A stretch of 64,000 nt of DNA. Source: CAYJEQ01 sp964371155. Lineage in GTDB: Bacteria; Bacillota; Clostridia; Oscillospirales; Ruminococcaceae. A program made the position numbers and the translations under genes. Below the pieces are notes generated by a model that did not search any database, was not told the origin of the DNA, and saw only the letters and a program-made list of their open reading frames with translations. This document shows positions 25,967 to 35,204 of the stretch, piece by piece (positions within the stretch are counted from its first letter, which is position 1; each line of letters opens with the position of its first letter). The stretch is taken from positions 26,848 through 90,847 of the forward strand of contig CAYJLI010000003.1 of NCBI GenBank assembly GCA_964371155.1. The letters run 5' to 3'.

Positions 25967-27014
25967 TGAAGTTAACACAGCAGAAGTGCTCGAAGCCGGA
26001 AATGATAATCCCCTCTCCGTTGATATTCCGTTAAGCCGAAAAGCCGCCGCAGTTATTGCGGTGCTCGGCGTGGATAATGCTTCAAAAATTTATAAGCATC
26101 TGACCGAAGAAGAGGTTGAGCGCTTAACACTTGAAATAGCAAGACTTGGGCATATACCATCGGATGAAACCGAGCTTATTCTTGATGAGTTTTATAAAGC
26201 TTGTTTAACACAAAAAGTTGTAACCGATGGCGGCTTAGAATATGCAAGAAGCGTACTCGAAAAAACCTATGGCCCAGAAGTGGCTGATGAGCTACTTAAG
26301 AAGATGAATAAATTCTTAAAAAATCGCTCATTCGATTTCATAGCCAAAATGGATATAAAGAGCCTGTTTTCAGCAATTCAAAGGGAAAGACCACAGGCTA
26401 TTGCTCTTGTACTATCCTATGCTGAACCGGGGCAGGCGGCTGCACTTATAGCAGAGCTTCCCGAAAAGAAAAGAATTAAAGTTGTAGAGAGTATTGCTCA
26501 AATGGAAAGCGCTTCACCTGAAGCGATAAGAGTAGTGGAAACTCAGCTTATGAAACGCTTTGACAATATGCTTACAACTGACTTTACAAATGTTGGCGGT
26601 ATAGACTACATTGCTGATGTAATGAATCATATGGATAGAAGCAATGAAAAATACATCTTCGACGAAATGGGCAGAGAAAATCCACAGCTTGCCGAAGAAA
26701 TCCGCAAGAAGATGTTCGTATTCGAAGATATCATGGCTATGGATAATCACTCCATCCAGCGCTTCATAAGAGAATGTGACATGAAAGATGTTGTATATGC
26801 TCTTAAAAATGCAAGCAAAGAAATGCTTGGTGTATTCTACTCAAATATGTCCAGTCGTATGGCGGATACAGTACAGTCAGACCTTGAGATTACATTCAAT
26901 GTAAGGCTAAAAGATGTAGAAGAAGCTCAACAGCGCATAGTTGGCATTATTCGCAGGCTTGAAGAAGCGGGAGAGATTGTTGTCGGCAGTGGAAAGGATG
27001 ATATAATTGCATAG
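25956..27014 (+). CDS. fliG: Flagellar motor switch protein FliG
   Basis: Torque-transmitting rotor protein. It has N-, middle and C-terminal armadillo-like domains: AAAVIAVLG near the start, ERPQAIALVLSY (the family EHPQxIA motif) in the middle, and a C-terminal charged-ridge domain around MDNHSIQRFIRECDMKDVVYALKNA. The ATG at 25956 gives 352 residues and follows GGAGGGG. It overlaps fliF by 11 bases; a start at 25941 would lie on the ribosome site. Confidence 0.95.
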   Translation: MENNEVNTAEVLEAGNDNPLSVDIPLSRKAAAVIAVLGVDNASKIYKHLTEEEVERLTLEIARLGHIPSDETELILDEFYKACLTQKVVTDGGLEYARSVLEKTYGPEVADELLKKMNKFLKNRSFDFIAKMDIKSLFSAIQRERPQAIALVLSYAEPGQAAALIAELPEKKRIKVVESIAQMESASPEAIRVVETQLMKRFDNMLTTDFTNVGGIDYIADVMNHMDRSNEKYIFDEMGRENPQLAEEIRKKMFVFEDIMAMDNHSIQRFIRECDMKDVVYALKNASKEMLGVFYSNMSSRMADTVQSDLEITFNVRLKDVEEAQQRIVGIIRRLEEAGEIVVGSGKDDIIA

Positions 27015-27837
27015 GGTTCTAAAGGACTCACAAAAGCAAAATGTAGATATTTCTCCTTTTAAATCTGTAAATAAATTTACATTTGAAGTTGTAAAAACCA
27101 ATGAGATAACAGAGCTGTCTAAATCTGATAGAGAAATCGAAGCAATAAAGCTTTTAGAAGATGAATATCCATCGGAAGACTTTACCTACGAAGATGACGC
27201 AGATGAACAAGTAGAAGACAGCGAAGCGGATGAAATAATAAAACGAGCAATGATAGAAGCTGATGAAATACTAAGTAGTGCAAAAGAGCTTGCGATGACT
27301 ATTAAAAAATCCGCCTACGATGAAGGTTTTGCCAAGGGAGAAAAAGCCGGTCGTGACATAGGATATGAGCAAGCACTTGAGATTGGAATTAAAAATAATC
27401 AAACAGAGCTTGTAAAGCTTCAGCAAGCCATTGTGAGAGAAGTAAGAGAAATAGATAAAGAAAAAGAAAGAATACTCGAGCATTATGTAGTGGACTTAGA
27501 AAATGTTGCTCTCACAATTGGCGAAAAAATAGTGCAAACAAGTCTTAAATCCAGCAAAGATGTTATAGGCAGGATGATTTTGGCGGCCACGGAAAAGATG
27601 AAAAAAGTGGCATGGGCAAAAATCTATATAAGCAAAGGGGCAGGAGCGATAGATATACAGGGCGATGAGCAGTTTTTAAAAAATCTCTCCAGACTTGCTG
27701 AAAATGTGAAAATAGTAATCATGGAAGATGAAGAGCCGGGCACCTGTATAATTGAAACAAGCGAAACAATACTCGACATAAGTGTAAAAACACAACTTGA
27801 TAATATTAAAGAAATACTAAATAATGCACGACTGTAA
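27007..27837 (+). CDS. fliH: Flagellar assembly protein FliH
   Basis: Regulator and stator of the FliI export ATPase. The 276-residue protein is acidic at 50-80, with a long helical/coiled segment (about 80-165) containing the GxxxG-like FAKGEKAGRDIGYEQALEIG, and a C-terminal domain of the V-ATPase-E type. The TTG at 27007 overlaps the fliG stop by 8 bases with AAAGGATG upstream; no ATG or GTG alternative occurs close by. Position between fliG and fliI confirms the call. Confidence 0.88.
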   Translation: MHRVLKDSQKQNVDISPFKSVNKFTFEVVKTNEITELSKSDREIEAIKLLEDEYPSEDFTYEDDADEQVEDSEADEIIKRAMIEADEILSSAKELAMTIKKSAYDEGFAKGEKAGRDIGYEQALEIGIKNNQTELVKLQQAIVREVREIDKEKERILEHYVVDLENVALTIGEKIVQTSLKSSKDVIGRMILAATEKMKKVAWAKIYISKGAGAIDIQGDEQFLKNLSRLAENVKIVIMEDEEPGTCIIETSETILDISVKTQLDNIKEILNNARL

Positions 27838-27845
27838 AGAGCAGA

Positions 27846-29159
27846 TTGGTGGGGAAAACATTGAAGCATCTGTCCGAGCTAATAGCAAAAACAGATACAA
27901 TAAGCTACATAGGTAAAATTGAAAATGTAACAGGTATTTCGATGAGTGCCACCGGAGGCAGTGCCAATATAGGCGATATAATGCTGATTTACAGTGAAGA
28001 ACAAAAAAAGCAGATACCTGCGGAAGTAGTGGGATTTAAAGGTGATAAAATTCAGCTGATGTCCTATGAGGATGTACCTGGGATAGGAACTGACAGCTTT
28101 GTGAGAAACACCAAAAAAAGGCTTAAAATACCTGTTGGGCAGTTTTTAAAAGGCAGAGTAATAGATGCCATGGGAAACCCCATAGATGGAAAAGGCGATT
28201 TCGATGCCACAAACTACTACTATGTCGAAACTCCTAAGACAAATCCTCTCGCAAGACCCCCTATATCCGAGCCGCTCCACCTTGGAGTTAAGGCGATAGA
28301 CGGGTTAAACACAATAGGTAAAGGTCAGCGTATCGGGATATTCTCGGGAAGTGGTGTTGGAAAAAGTACACTGCTTGGCATGATTGCAAGAAATGTGCAA
28401 GCGGATATAAATGTAATAGCGCTCGTGGGAGAGCGTGGCAGAGAAGTAAGAGAATTCATCGAGAAAGACTTAGGCCCCGAGGGGATGAAGCGCACTGTGC
28501 TTGTGGTAGCTACCTCAGACCAACCTGCAATGCAGAGGGTGAAATGCCCATCGGTTGCCACCACGATAGCAGAATACTTTAAAGATCAAGGCTATGATGT
28601 GCTTTTGATGATGGATTCGCTCACCAGATTTGCAATGGCTCAACGAGAGATAGGACTTGCCACTGGAGAACCTCCGGTAGCAAGGGGATATACGCCATCA
28701 ATATACACCGAATTTCCCAAACTTCTTGAGAGAAGCGGTATGTTTGAAAGAGGTTCAATAACAGGGATATATACAGTACTCGTAGAAGGGGATGACACAA
28801 ACGAACCTGTTTCCGATACTGTGCGTGGTATACTCGATGGGCATATAGTCTTAAGCAGAAAGCTTGCTAATGCAAACCATTTCCCAGCGATAGATATAAG
28901 TGCAAGCATATCCCGTCTAATGGTGGAAATTGCAGGAGATGAACACAAAAAACTTGCCTCCCAAATGAGGGATATACTCGGCGTATATGAAAAAAATGAA
29001 GACCTCATATCAATAGGTGCATACAAAGAGGGTACAAATAAAAAGCTGAGTTATGCAATCAGTAAAATAGATATGGTAAATAGTTTCTTAAAGCAAGAAA
29101 TTGATAGCAATGTTAAATCAGAGGAGCTACTTCCTGCAATGAGGGAAGTGCTAAAGTAA
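27846..29159 (+). CDS. fliI: Flagellum-specific export ATPase FliI
   Basis: ATPase of the flagellar type III secretion system. It has the F1-beta-like fold with Walker A GIFSGSGVGKSTLLG (about 162-176), Walker B-like VLLMMDSLTRFA and the SGMFERGSITGIYTVLVEGD region. Length 437 residues is normal. The start is uncertain: TTG at 27846 is the longest, but TTG at 27861 follows GGTGGGG at proper spacing and would start MKHLSEL, closer to the family. Confidence 0.95.
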   Translation: MVGKTLKHLSELIAKTDTISYIGKIENVTGISMSATGGSANIGDIMLIYSEEQKKQIPAEVVGFKGDKIQLMSYEDVPGIGTDSFVRNTKKRLKIPVGQFLKGRVIDAMGNPIDGKGDFDATNYYYVETPKTNPLARPPISEPLHLGVKAIDGLNTIGKGQRIGIFSGSGVGKSTLLGMIARNVQADINVIALVGERGREVREFIEKDLGPEGMKRTVLVVATSDQPAMQRVKCPSVATTIAEYFKDQGYDVLLMMDSLTRFAMAQREIGLATGEPPVARGYTPSIYTEFPKLLERSGMFERGSITGIYTVLVEGDDTNEPVSDTVRGILDGHIVLSRKLANANHFPAIDISASISRLMVEIAGDEHKKLASQMRDILGVYEKNEDLISIGAYKEGTNKKLSYAISKIDMVNSFLKQEIDSNVKSEELLPAMREVLK

Positions 29160-29193
29160 AAGTTTTGTCGGCGAAAGGGTATGGGGATTTATA

Positions 29194-29643
29194 ATGAAAA
29201 AATTTTCATTCTCCCTCGAAAGGGTGCGAAGCTTCAAAGAGCAAGTTGAGCAAAATATAAAAAATGAACATACTGAAATTTTGCAGGCCATCAAAAAAGA
29301 AGAAGAAGTACTCGTGGCTTTGGAAAAAGAATTTTTACTCCAAAGAGACAAAATAGAACAAGAAAAACTACAAGGCTGCACGATAAATACGATAACATTA
29401 TATGAGGCATATTTAAAAAGCTTAAGAGATAAAATTAAAAGGCAGGAGCAGGTTATTGCCGCACTTAAAGTGAGGGAGAAGAAGAAGCTTGCTGAGCTGA
29501 TAGAGGCAAAAAAAGAAACAAAGACTCTCGACATGTTAAAAGGCAAGAGAGAGGTGGAATACAATAATCTAATTCAAAAAAAGGAAGAAGAATTTATAGA
29601 TGAATTTGTATCAAACACCACTTCAAAAGTAAATGCCGGATAG
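29194..29643 (+). CDS. fliJ: Flagellar export protein FliJ
   Basis: Central-stalk-like coiled-coil protein of the FliI ATPase complex. The 149 residues are almost entirely helical and charged; the N-terminal FSFSLERVRSFKEQVE motif (F-x-L-x-x-[VL]) is typical, and the protein ends in an acidic helix. It follows fliI by 34 bases and is followed by fliK, as expected. Confidence 0.9.
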   Translation: MKKFSFSLERVRSFKEQVEQNIKNEHTEILQAIKKEEEVLVALEKEFLLQRDKIEQEKLQGCTINTITLYEAYLKSLRDKIKRQEQVIAALKVREKKKLAELIEAKKETKTLDMLKGKREVEYNNLIQKKEEEFIDEFVSNTTSKVNAG

Positions 29644-29696
29644 GTAGTTTGCACTTTTGTGCTTCCTATATATTTTTAGGGAAAGGAGGGAAATGA

Positions 29697-30656
29697 ATGC
29701 AAATGGTAATGACACAGGCAGTACCCACCACTCCAGCACAGCAAAACACAAGCTATGAGAGCAATACCTCTAAAGACAATAGCAAGACGGATTTCGCAAA
29801 AATGCTTTCAGAAGAAATCAAATCTGTTCAGAGCAAGACGCAGAAAAATGAAGTCCCAAATGATAATGAACAAGTGATGCTACTTGCAATGCAGATGATG
29901 ATGCAAAATCTGTCCGAAGCGACTGTTTTACCAGAGGGACAAGAAGGCGCAGCGATTGTGGCAGAAATCTTTGCAGAAGTGGTAAATCCACAGCAACAAA
30001 CAACTGAGGACGAAGAAAAGCAGATAAATGTAAACGGCTTTAATTTAACCTTGGTGGACACCGAAGAAGTGGGAAAAATTGTTCCGATTACCGAGGGCAA
30101 AAACGGCGAGCAAGCGGTACTTTCAGAGGGTTTTGAAGACGGCGAAAATAATGTCTTTAAGCTATTAGATACCACACAAGTGGCCGAGCCAATCTCACAG
30201 ACAGTAGTGGCACAAAATATCACTCAGCCGACAGCGCTAACAGCCGAGCAAGTTTTAAAGGATGAGTATTTGCAGGAAATAAAATCGCAGATTGCTACAA
30301 ATATTGTTTCAGGTAATAACGACTTTGAAATACAGCTCGAGCCACAAAACATAGGTAAGCTTATTATTAAAACTACCTATGAAGCTGGAAAAGCGATAGT
30401 TTCAATCATTTGTACCGACCCTGAAACCATGCAAATCATGGCAAAAAGTGCGGGCGATTTAGCGGCGATAATTGAAAACCGGTCGGGACAGTACACACAG
30501 GTAATAGTTGAAAATCCTGCTGAGGATTATCTGCAAAATTTTGGCGAGCAGAACAAGCAAAACAATGATAACGCTCAAAACCAAAATCAAGGCGAAAAAG
30601 ACAATGACGAACATGCAGTGGATTTCCTACAACAACTTAGATTAGGTCTTGCATAA
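29697..30656 (+). CDS. fliK: Flagellar hook-length control protein FliK
   Basis: Secreted ruler that sets hook length and switches export specificity through FlhB. Of 319 residues the first 200 are Gln/Thr/Glu-rich and low in structure; the C-terminal Flg_hook domain (about 215-290) has QLEPQNIGKLIIKTTYE...AIVSIICTDPE, matching the LxPExLGxVxV pattern. The tail is Asn/Gln-rich. AAAGGAGGG precedes the ATG at 29697. Confidence 0.9.
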   Translation: MQMVMTQAVPTTPAQQNTSYESNTSKDNSKTDFAKMLSEEIKSVQSKTQKNEVPNDNEQVMLLAMQMMMQNLSEATVLPEGQEGAAIVAEIFAEVVNPQQQTTEDEEKQINVNGFNLTLVDTEEVGKIVPITEGKNGEQAVLSEGFEDGENNVFKLLDTTQVAEPISQTVVAQNITQPTALTAEQVLKDEYLQEIKSQIATNIVSGNNDFEIQLEPQNIGKLIIKTTYEAGKAIVSIICTDPETMQIMAKSAGDLAAIIENRSGQYTQVIVENPAEDYLQNFGEQNKQNNDNAQNQNQGEKDNDEHAVDFLQQLRLGLA

Positions 30657-30680
30657 GAAGCGAGAAAGGAGTAAAATGAT

Positions 30681-31190
30681 ATGAGTGCTATAAATGGTTT
30701 AGGAGCAGGATACGGAACAGTTTATCAAGGAGCAAGCAGAACTACCGAAGGGTATGATGGTTTGAGCATTGATGATTTCTATGCACTGCTTGCAGCACAG
30801 ATGCAATATCAAGATGCCGACAACCCAATGGATACCGCAGAAATGATGTCCATGATGGTGCAGACACAAATGATAGATGCAATTACACAAATGGCAATGA
30901 CAAATACAATTACATATGCTACCTCAATGATGGGCAAAAATGTTACTGTGGCGGAAGTTGATTACAACACAGGCGCATATACAAACGAGTATATCACAGG
31001 TGTGGTAACAGGAGTGGTACTTGGTGAAAATCCAATACTCTACATCGATGGAAACCCATATACAATGAGCCAAGTAATGGCGGTGGGCGAAGTGCCGATA
31101 ATAGACGAAAGCGAAACACCTGAGGAGGGGACGGACACTGAAGGTGAAACTGAAGGCACAACCGACCCCGAAACAGATACAACAATATAA
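30681..31190 (+). CDS. flgD: Flagellar hook-capping protein FlgD
   Basis: Scaffold for hook polymerisation. The conserved N-terminal segment DDFYALLAAQMQYQDADNP (about 28-46; family: FLxLLxxQLxxQDPxxP) and the QTQMIDAITQM segment are clear. The central part is short, and the C-terminus (about 140-169) is a Thr/Glu/Gly low-complexity tail. Length 169 residues is on the short side, with no full Ig-like or tudor module visible. Between fliK and the TIGR02530 gene, as in other Firmicutes. Confidence 0.92.
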   Translation: MSAINGLGAGYGTVYQGASRTTEGYDGLSIDDFYALLAAQMQYQDADNPMDTAEMMSMMVQTQMIDAITQMAMTNTITYATSMMGKNVTVAEVDYNTGAYTNEYITGVVTGVVLGENPILYIDGNPYTMSQVMAVGEVPIIDESETPEEGTDTEGETEGTTDPETDTTI

Positions 31191-31205
31191 TATCGGAGGA
31201 AGGCT

Positions 31206-31601
31206 ATGGAGCTAAACAAATTTCAGAGCATAAATGAGCTCAAGCTCCGCCATCAAGTCGGTATACAAAATAGCAAGGTAAATTCTAACACCACTCAAGC
31301 TAAGACGGACAGCTTTTCCGAAGTGCTCAAAAAGAGCATGGAAAACGAAGGCGTACAGTTTTCAAAACATGCTTTGGCAAGGATGAATGAGCGTGGAGTT
31401 AACTTTACCGAAGATCTTATAAGCGATTTGAACGGAGCCATAGAAAAAGCAAGAGAAAAAGGCGCTAAAGATGTGGTTATTATAGGTGCGGAAAGTGCTT
31501 TTATAGTAAATGTTCCAAACAATATTGTAATCACTACTATGAACGCAGGCGAAATGAAAAACAATATATTTACCAATATAGACAGTGCGGTATTAATATA
31601 A
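31206..31601 (+). CDS. TIGR02530-type flagellar operon protein
   Basis: A 131-residue protein found in fla operons of many Firmicutes between flgD and flgE, function not established. The conserved part starts at FSKHALARMNERGVNF (about 58-73) and ends with VPNNIVITTMNAGEMKNNIF. Ribosome site GGAGGAAGG. It is 15 bases past flgD; the 84 bases after it, before flgE, contain a possible 16-codon leader frame. Confidence 0.88.
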   Translation: MELNKFQSINELKLRHQVGIQNSKVNSNTTQAKTDSFSEVLKKSMENEGVQFSKHALARMNERGVNFTEDLISDLNGAIEKAREKGAKDVVIIGAESAFIVNVPNNIVITTMNAGEMKNNIFTNIDSAVLI

Positions 31602-31685
31602 CCGGACCATTATGGAGGTTTTTGCATTAATCCGAATGATTATTGTAAACTTCGCATTGTCGATATTCACGAAAGGATGTAAGTA

Positions 31686-32618
31686 ATGGTTAAATCAATG
31701 TATGCTGCAATTGCTGGACTGCGCACCCATCAGTCAAAAATGGATGTTATCAGTAATAATATTGCGAATGTTAATACATGGGGCTTTAAAACGAAATCTG
31801 CAAACTTTGAAGATGCACTATACCAAAACATCATCAATAGCTCATCGGGTGATGATGGCACGGCAACAGGCGCAAATGGCCCATCAGGTGGTACAAATGC
31901 TTCACAGCTCGGTTATGGTGTAAACTTAGGCTCTATTACAGCAAACTACACAACCGGTAGCCGTGGTTACACAGGTGATGGTTACAACTGCATGATAAAC
32001 GGTACAGGATTTTTCATCGTAGCAAAACCAAATACCGATATCACAGCCGCAGACGAAACCGATTTGACATCAAGCGGACTTTATCTATCGAGAGTTGGTA
32101 TATTCAATATAGACGGAAACGGTTACCTTGTTGATAATTTAGGTAATATCGTAGTGGGATTTTCCCCTACAAGTGTTACAGATGCGAATACCACATTTGC
32201 TACCGATGCACTTGTGCCTATAAGAATACCTACTCAAACAACGGGCGGTACTGGGGAAAGATATCAGCTTGAATCAGTATCAATCGGAACCGACGGCGTA
32301 GTAACAGGTATAAGCTCTACAAACCAAAAGATTACAATTGGTCAGCTTGCCGTTGCATCCGTTGAGAATGTAAACGGTCTCGAGCAGACATCGGGTTATC
32401 TCTACTCGATGGGTGCAAATGTGGGACAGGTACAAGCAATACCCACAGTTTCCACAACAACGGGCGATATTTTAAGCGGATACCTTGAAATGTCAAATGT
32501 TGACCTTGCCACAGAAATGGCAAATATGATTACAACCCAGAGGGGTTATCAGGCAAACTCAAAGATTATCACAGTAACAGATGAGATGCTTGCGGACTTA
32601 GTTAACATGAAGAGATAA
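31686..32618 (+). CDS. flgE: Flagellar hook protein FlgE
   Basis: Subunit of the hook. The 310-residue protein has the N-terminal rod/hook motif VISNNIANVNTWGFKTKSANF and the C-terminal SNVDLATEMANMITTQRGYQANSKIITVTDEM that form the D0 coiled coils. A Gly/Ser/Thr-rich segment (50-80) follows the N-terminal helix, and the D2 domain is small. The call as FlgE rests on position after flgD; it is shorter than many hook proteins. GAAAGGATG lies upstream. Confidence 0.9.
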   Translation: MVKSMYAAIAGLRTHQSKMDVISNNIANVNTWGFKTKSANFEDALYQNIINSSSGDDGTATGANGPSGGTNASQLGYGVNLGSITANYTTGSRGYTGDGYNCMINGTGFFIVAKPNTDITAADETDLTSSGLYLSRVGIFNIDGNGYLVDNLGNIVVGFSPTSVTDANTTFATDALVPIRIPTQTTGGTGERYQLESVSIGTDGVVTGISSTNQKITIGQLAVASVENVNGLEQTSGYLYSMGANVGQVQAIPTVSTTTGDILSGYLEMSNVDLATEMANMITTQRGYQANSKIITVTDEMLADLVNMKR

Positions 32619-32630
32619 TTAATTATCTAA

Positions 32631-32664
32631 TAGCTATAAGGGGGCAAGCGCCCCCTAATAGCTA
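32631..32664 (+). repeat. Intra-operon hairpin between flgE and flbD
   Basis: TAGCTAT...AGGGGGC (32631-32645) pairs with GCCCCCT...ATAGCTA (32650-32664) in two stacked helices. No U tract follows, so it is more likely an mRNA-processing or stability element, or partial attenuator, than a full terminator. Confidence 0.6.
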
Positions 32665-32682
32665 AAAAGAAAGGTGACTACG

Positions 32683-32889
32683 ATGATTGAACTTACAAAA
32701 CTAAACAATGAACTTATGATGATTAATCCAAGTCAAATCGAATGCATCGAAATTATCCCCGAAAGCAAAATAATAATGATGAATGGCAGATATCATATAG
32801 TAACAGAGAGCAAAGATGTTATAATTAAAAAGATTATCAAATTTTACAACCTATGCAACTCAAATCCAGTGTTTAAATTAGAGGATTAA
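32683..32889 (+). CDS. flbD: FlbD family flagellar protein
   Basis: A 68-residue protein of the FlbD family, found between flgE and motA or fliL in fla operons; molecular role not settled. MIELTKLNNELMMINPSQIE and the ESKIIMMNGRYHIVTES segment match the family. The ATG at 32683 follows AAAGGTGA; an ATG at 32674 lies on that site. Confidence 0.85.
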   Translation: MIELTKLNNELMMINPSQIECIEIIPESKIIMMNGRYHIVTESKDVIIKKIIKFYNLCNSNPVFKLED

Positions 32890-33034
32890 AAAGTTTGAAA
32901 ATAAAATTCAAGCTTTCTAATATATAAAATCTGTTTTTCTACTCCGCTAAGGCGGACAACCGAAAAACACGGCACAATTATAACCAGATTTTGTGTTTAT
33001 TTTGTGTCTTTCTAAGAAAGGAATGGTCACACTT

Positions 33035-33850
33035 ATGGATATTTCAACCCCTTTTGGGATAGTGCTTGGTGCAGTGCTCATCGTAGTGTCAATTATAATG
33101 GGCGGAGACATTATGGGCTTCTTTGACCCTGCAAGTATCATGATAGTAGTCGGCGGTACATTTGCTGCGGTAATAGCGAGCTACCCTTTCGGCATGCTAA
33201 AAAATACACTGAAGCACTTTCCGAAGATATTATCGGGAAAGGGCTTTGAAGTGGAGCCCACAATAGAAACTCTTGTTGAATTTGCAAATTTAGCGAGAAA
33301 AAATGGTCTGCTTGCACTTGAAGAGCAGGCAAATGCATTACCCGACCCATTCTTTAAAACGGGTATCATGCTCGTGGTAGATGCCATAGAAGCGGATAAA
33401 ATTAGAGAGCTACTTGAAACTGAAGTGGCGAGCATGGATAAGCGACATGACGACGAGGCAGGCATATACGATAAAGCGGCGGCATTTGCCCCTGCATTTG
33501 GTATGATAGGTACACTTATAGGTCTTATAAACATGCTTGCGAGCATGGACTTATCGGCGGGCTCATCATCTTCACTCGGCTCGAGTATGTCGGTTGCGCT
33601 TGTTACAACACTCTATGGATGTATACTTGCAAACCTTATATTCATGCCAATAGCAAAAAAACTCAGAGTTAGAAACGAAGAAGAGATGCTGTACAAACAG
33701 CTTATAATAGAGGGAGTAATCGGTATTCAGTCCGGTGAAAACCCAAAAAGCCTTAAAGAAAAATTAGTTTCACTACTTCATCAGAAAAAACAAGCAAAAA
33801 TTCTCACAGGTGAAGGCGGCGGCAAAAAAGGCGGCGAAAAAGCTGAATAA
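33035..33850 (+). CDS. motA: Flagellar motor stator protein MotA
   Basis: Ion-channel subunit of the stator. The 271-residue start at 33035 (MDISTPFG) is preferred, giving four transmembrane segments (about 5-23, 33-50, 145-165, 180-200) and the family motifs DPASIMIVVGGTFAAV, FAPAFGMIGTLIGLI and TLYGCILANLIFMPIA. The ribosome site AGAAAGGA is slightly far (12 bases). The tail is Lys/Gly-rich. Paired with motB downstream. Confidence 0.94.
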   Translation: MDISTPFGIVLGAVLIVVSIIMGGDIMGFFDPASIMIVVGGTFAAVIASYPFGMLKNTLKHFPKILSGKGFEVEPTIETLVEFANLARKNGLLALEEQANALPDPFFKTGIMLVVDAIEADKIRELLETEVASMDKRHDDEAGIYDKAAAFAPAFGMIGTLIGLINMLASMDLSAGSSSSLGSSMSVALVTTLYGCILANLIFMPIAKKLRVRNEEEMLYKQLIIEGVIGIQSGENPKSLKEKLVSLLHQKKQAKILTGEGGGKKGGEKAE

Positions 33851-34022
33851 TATAAATTTGCTTTTAAATAGATGTACTATTTTAAAATGGCAATCTACAA
33901 ATTCAGTTTCTTGGCACTCTCTACCCACATATAAGGGCAGAAACATACAAAAACATATGATAGCAAACATTACATACAATGAATTAAAGCTAATTCTACA
34001 AATAAAAGGGGGGAGTATTTAG

Positions 34023-35107
34023 ATGAAGCAAAGACAAAAGAAAGAAGAAGGCGGCGCAGACTGGATGGGTACCTATGGAGACATGGTTACGCTACTGCTT
34101 TGTTTCTTTGTGCTTTTATACTCAATATCCTCAGTTGACCAAGTTAAATGGGAAAATTTAGTGCGAAGCCTTAATCCCGATGCCGAGGAAGTGTCGCAGA
34201 TAGTTACCTCCGATTTGCAGGAATCTGGTGAAGAGGATGTTCCAGGAAGCAATCAAGCTTCCTCAGAAGAAACATTTGAAGAAATATACGACAATCTACT
34301 TGAGTTAAAATCACAAAATCAGCTAATGGCGGATGTACAAATAGCCTCGGGTGATGGATACCACTTTATCACATTTAACGATAGCGTATTCTTTGATGGT
34401 GATAGTTATGTGCTAAGAGCGGAGGGACGAGAAATACTCGATCTTTTCGTAGGGGCAATTTCATCTTCGGCAGAGTCGATAAATGAAATGCATATATTGG
34501 GACATACTTCGCAGGCGTATGCAAATATCCCCAATGATGTAGCGATAGACAGACTTCTATCGGCTTCAAGAGCCGCCGAGGTTACTGCATATATACAAAA
34601 CAAAAATGTAATTGAAGGTGCTCAGCTAATTAGCACAGGGTATGGACAGTTTAGGCCCATCGATACATTTGAAACTGCCGAGGGCAGAGCGAAAAACAGG
34701 CGAGTTGAGATAATTATTACTCAAGCAGAAGCTGTTGAGAGATCGCTTGAAGAGTATTATGATTTAGTTTACGGGGATGAGCTGCCAGATGCACAAGCTG
34801 CAACTGAAGGCACTCCAACAACGGAAGCCACCACAGCGACTGAGGGTACCCAAGCAACAGAACCCACCACAGCGACTGAGGGTACCCAAGCAACGGAACC
34901 CACCACAGCAACTGAGGGNNNNNNNNNNNNNNNNNNNNNNNNNNNNNNNNNNNNNNNNNNNNNNNNNNNNNNNNNNNNNNNNNNNNNNNNNNNNNNNNNN
35001 NNNNNNNNNNNNNNNNNNCCACCACAGCGACTGAGGGTACCCAAGCAACGGAACCCACCACAGCAACTGAGGGCACTGCAGAAACTCAGCCCGAAGCAGC
35101 AGCATAA
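34023..35107 (+). CDS. motB: Flagellar motor stator protein MotB with repetitive C-terminal tail (gap inside)
   Basis: Stator subunit that anchors to peptidoglycan. The N-terminus has a single transmembrane segment with the ion-binding Asp20 in GTYGDMVTLLLCFF; the OmpA-like domain occupies about 110-235 (AEGREILD..., GHTSQ, RLLSASRAAEVTAYI, GRAKNRRVEI). Beyond it lies an unusual Thr/Glu-rich tail of 12-residue repeats (EPTTATEGTQAT). A 100-N gap interrupts the repeats; with the duplicated 55 bases collapsed, the frame runs on to ETQPEAAA and a TAA at 35105-35107. The apparent frame change after the Ns is an artefact of the gap length. Confidence 0.92.
34806..35073 (+). repeat. 36-bp tandem repeat in motB (12-residue Thr/Glu repeats)
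   Basis: The unit GAACCCACCACAGCGACTGA plus GGGTACCCAAGCAAC(A/G) recurs every 36 bases on both sides of the gap. Copies differ at single bases. The copy number cannot be known because the gap lies inside the array. Confidence 0.9.
34919..35018. other. Assembly gap (100 N) inside motB repeats
   Basis: 100 Ns; the 55 bases before it (34864-34918) are identical to the 55 after it (35019-35073). The assembly broke at a tandem repeat. Confidence 0.95.
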
Positions 35108-35204
35108 TATCCTAATGTGTGAGTAAATTATCAGCGAAACTTTATATATTACAAGCAAAAAACAGACCTGTAATTTCAGTATTAACTAATATGGGAGTGG
35201 TAAG

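Noticed and set aside
31660..31672. Sigma-28 promoter before flgE
   Set aside because: GTCGATAT is present, but the -35 position at 14 or 15 bases reads TATT/TTAT instead of TAAN; at most a chance -10.
34806..35073. CRISPR-like array
   Set aside because: The 36-bp repeats are contiguous without spacers and lie inside a coding frame (motB).
34800..35126. Apparent frameshift at the end of motB after the gap
   Set aside because: The 100-N gap length is a placeholder. Collapsing the duplicated 55 bases restores the frame ending in ETQPEAAA at 35107.
34717..35158. Several long frames on both strands through the motB repeat and gap
   Set aside because: They are by-products of a 36-bp repeat that is a multiple of three and hence open in all frames; the Ns further extend them.
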